NCBI GenBank assembly: GCA_009760855.2
Contig: WPIO01000038.1
Span: 1,205,001 to 1,269,000, forward strand
Direction of reading: 5' to 3'
Source: Cristatella mucedo
Taxonomy: Eukaryota; Bryozoa; Phylactolaemata; Cristatellidae
DNA length: 64,000 bases
Positions 62,401-64,000 of this stretch are shown here, piece after piece; the first letter of the stretch is position 1, and the number at the start of each line of letters is the position of its first letter. The notes under the pieces are model-generated. The model saw only the letters and a list, made by a program, of their open reading frames with translations, had not been told where the DNA came from and ran no database searches. Both the position numbers and the translations under genes were made by a program.

Positions 62401-64000
62401 AGTTCGCGCTCGAGCCGACCGCGCTCGCGGCCTCCTGCTGATACGCCGCATCAGATCCGCTGACCGGTCGTGCGGCGTTTTTATTCGCCCGCAAATGCCT
62501 CGAGTCGAGGTCGAGGTCGCGACCGATGCAGGGCCGATGTCTTGGCCCAACGAACGCTTGAGCAGACGACCGTGCTACTCGCCGGTCTCTTCTTGAGAGG
62601 ACCGGTGATTTTCGGGGTAGAGGGTCTGCCGCCCGCGGTCTGCCAGCCTCAGCGTGCGCTGCTGCAAACTGGGCCGGCTCGCACTGCGGACTGCGCCGCT
62701 GCAGGGTCCCCCAATCGCTTTGTCTTTTGTCTAAAATCTGCTCGCTGTGCACGCACCGACTCGGGTGTCGTCGTTCAGCTCCGTGAAAAGAGCGAGGCAA
62801 ATCATTCTCGCGCTTCATCGCTGTGGTATTCGTCTGTGGGTGTTGAACCGGAATCCGCCCGCGGCTCAGTAATTCTGACTTGAGCTCCGTTTTTTTTGAG
62901 CGGAGACGACGGCGTAGTCCATTGCTTTTTTTTCCAGGTCGCAAACGTGCTCTTTCTCGAAGCGCCCGCCGGCGTCGGCTACTCGTACTCGGACGACGGC
63001 AAGACCGACACGGACGATGACCAGGTCGGTCCGTCCCATCCGTCGCTGGGCAGGCATTCGCTCCCGCCCGCTCTTGGCCTTGACCTGCTGGCGGCACACT
63101 ATCGGCGCTGGCGACGTTGTCGATATCAGCGAACCTCGCTGTTTGTACGCGCTTCGCCGTTCTTACGTGCAGACGTCGCTGAACAACTACGTTGCTCTGA
63201 AAGAGTTTTTCAAGCTCTATCCGGAGTACCTGAACAACGACCTGTACCTGTTCGGCGAGAGCTACGCCGGCATTTACATTCCCACGCTGGCCGTCCGCGT
63301 CGCCGGCGATTCGTTCTTCGCCAATTTCCGGGTACGGCGCGCCGGCCGGCAGCCGGCGCCTGCGTTTTCGCCGCCGCGCGATTCGTCTCCGCTCCGCAAG
63401 ATACTCATTACCTCAACTGCTCTCTTGACTCTGCTATGCTTCCCACTTTCTCTTTGTTGCGCGAGACGATGTCTGTTGGCTACCGAATGCGTACAGAAAG
63501 ACGCTTAGGCTGCGAGTGAGCTACACAAAAGTCTCCTGCGTAACACCTACGTGGTCTTTGTGACTTTTTGGAGTTACAGACGGAGATACATTACATTTAC
63601 ATTACGAGAGGGCGCATCTCGCCCGCATCTCGCCCGCATCTCGCCAGCATCTCGCCCGCATCTCGCCCGCATCTCGCCCGCATCTCGCCCGCATCTCGCC
63701 GACTTAATCCGCATGCGGCGGCCGCCTCTCGCCTCACAGCGGCTGGCTGCAACCTGCCGCCGCCGCCGCGCGACCGCCGCAGCCGTCGCTCCCCCCATCG
63801 TTCCTCGTCGCGTCTTCTGCAGGGCACGGGCGTCGGCAATGGCTTCTCGAGCGACAGACTGAACACGATCTCCGTCATCTATTTCGCCTACTATCACGGG
63901 CTCGTCGGTCAAGAGTGAGCGCCAGACGGAGCCGCGTCGCGGCCGCGACGGCTCTCGCTCCCTCCACCGCAGCCGCCGAGCGCCAGCCCCAATCCATCGC
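59465..64000 (+). CDS. CTSA: serine carboxypeptidase, cathepsin A-like, copy 2 (first six exons, runs past the edge)
   Basis: Exons: 59465-59628, 60120-60231, 62347-62397, 62938-63024, 63173-63331, 63823-63914. All have the lengths of copy 1 exons 1-6, except that exon 1 starts one codon later because the first of the two ATGs of copy 1 is ACG here. Exon 2 ([20 protein letters not shown]) is identical in protein, exon 3 differs by one residue, and exon 5 keeps GESYAG with the catalytic Ser. Differences cluster in the signal peptide and exon 6 ([15 protein letters not shown]). Intron 4 is nearly identical to that of copy 1. The window ends in intron 6, so the Asp and His exons cannot be checked. 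Confidence 0.88.
60455..60640 (-). repeat. LINE-B tail, long copy
   Basis: tttttagagcgccctcaggg, ctctttctaggtactttaaa, tgctgcaatggaagcacgat, then ggttaggagtgacatgcaca and ggtcagcatgcaag. Minus-orientation LINE-B 3' UTR, in intron 2 of copy 2. Confidence 0.75.
60995..61130 (-). repeat. tRNA-derived SINE head, minus strand
   Basis: On the minus strand: ggtgaaccgtgatggcacac, taggtaaggcggttgctttc and gacctcggtctcgaggtcat, then gggttcgattcctgagg (a canonical B box). It could be mistaken for a tRNA gene but does not close a cloverleaf in the expected length. Confidence 0.6.
63397..63607 (+). mobile_element. LINE-A 3' fragment in intron 5 of copy 2
   Basis: Matches the last 210 bp of LINE-A: ctcattacctcaactgctct, gaatgcgtacagaaagacgc, gagttacagacggagataca, then ttacatttacattac. 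Absent from copy 1 intron 5, which is 148 bp against 491 bp here. Confidence 0.9.
63611..63706. repeat. 11-bp tandem repeat, about 9 copies
   Basis: The unit is catctcgcccg, directly after the LINE-A tail in intron 5 of copy 2. Confidence 0.9.

Overview
The window joins two very different kinds of DNA. Positions 1 to about 20,895 are AT-rich, tightly packed with short intronless genes on both strands, and are viral in character. They encode an FtsK/HerA-type packaging ATPase, a double-jelly-roll-type major capsid protein, penton-like minor capsid proteins, an rve-type (DDE) integrase and a protein-primed family B DNA polymerase. That gene set is diagnostic of the Maverick/Polinton group of integrating DNA viruses. 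From about 20,895 to 64,000 the DNA is GC-richer, intron-bearing and full of LINEs, SINEs, hAT transposons and microsatellites, as in an animal genome. The simplest reading is an endogenous Polinton-like virus in an invertebrate-type metazoan genome. The host lineage cannot be fixed from the sequence. The virus is cut by the left window edge and truncated on the right, where a divergent gene is fused to a host SINE.

Viral region, left to right: a basic pX-like core protein (cut by the edge); an HNH-AP2 endonuclease; two minus-strand virion or membrane-active candidates (919-2018); three phage-fibre-like genes (2032-4757); the packaging ATPase (4808-5479); a coiled-coil protein with AT-hook-like motifs (5490-6759); three penton-like paralogues (6763-9443); a coiled-coil virion candidate (9453-10040); the major capsid protein (10068-11616); a YqaJ-like nuclease (11638-12492); a fourth fibre gene (12449-13309); a zinc-binding protein; the integrase (13738-14600); seven small minus-strand genes, one of them an acidic Ser-Glu repeat protein (14587-17100); and the polymerase (17126-20727). 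Nearly every start codon is immediately preceded by a TATATAG(G/A)AA-like box, and divergent gene pairs share spacers of 10 to 24 nt. About fifteen genes carry in-frame stops or frameshifts, so this copy is decaying. Several reading frames, including the ATPase and the polymerase core, remain open.

Host region: fragments of a CR1/L2-like LINE (LINE-A) and a second LINE (LINE-B) whose 3' tail is shared by tRNA-derived SINEs (21,000-26,800); an LTR-like block with a 122-bp tandem repeat; a complete GTF2IRD2/ZBED-type hAT transposon (26,877-33,072) with 14-bp terminal inverted repeats and an 8-bp target duplication, into which a 3.5-kb LINE-A has inserted; then repeat-rich DNA to about 38 kb.

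The only conventional host genes recognised are two tandem plus-strand serine carboxypeptidases of the cathepsin A type. Copy 1 (39,530-51,430) is reconstructed as 13 coding exons giving 486 residues with the Ser-Asp-His triad intact. Copy 2 (59,465 to beyond the right edge) shows its first six exons with the same exon boundaries and almost identical short introns. A SPIN-like hAT MITE, a 1.5-kb LINE-A copy and many SINE/LINE tails lie between and within them.
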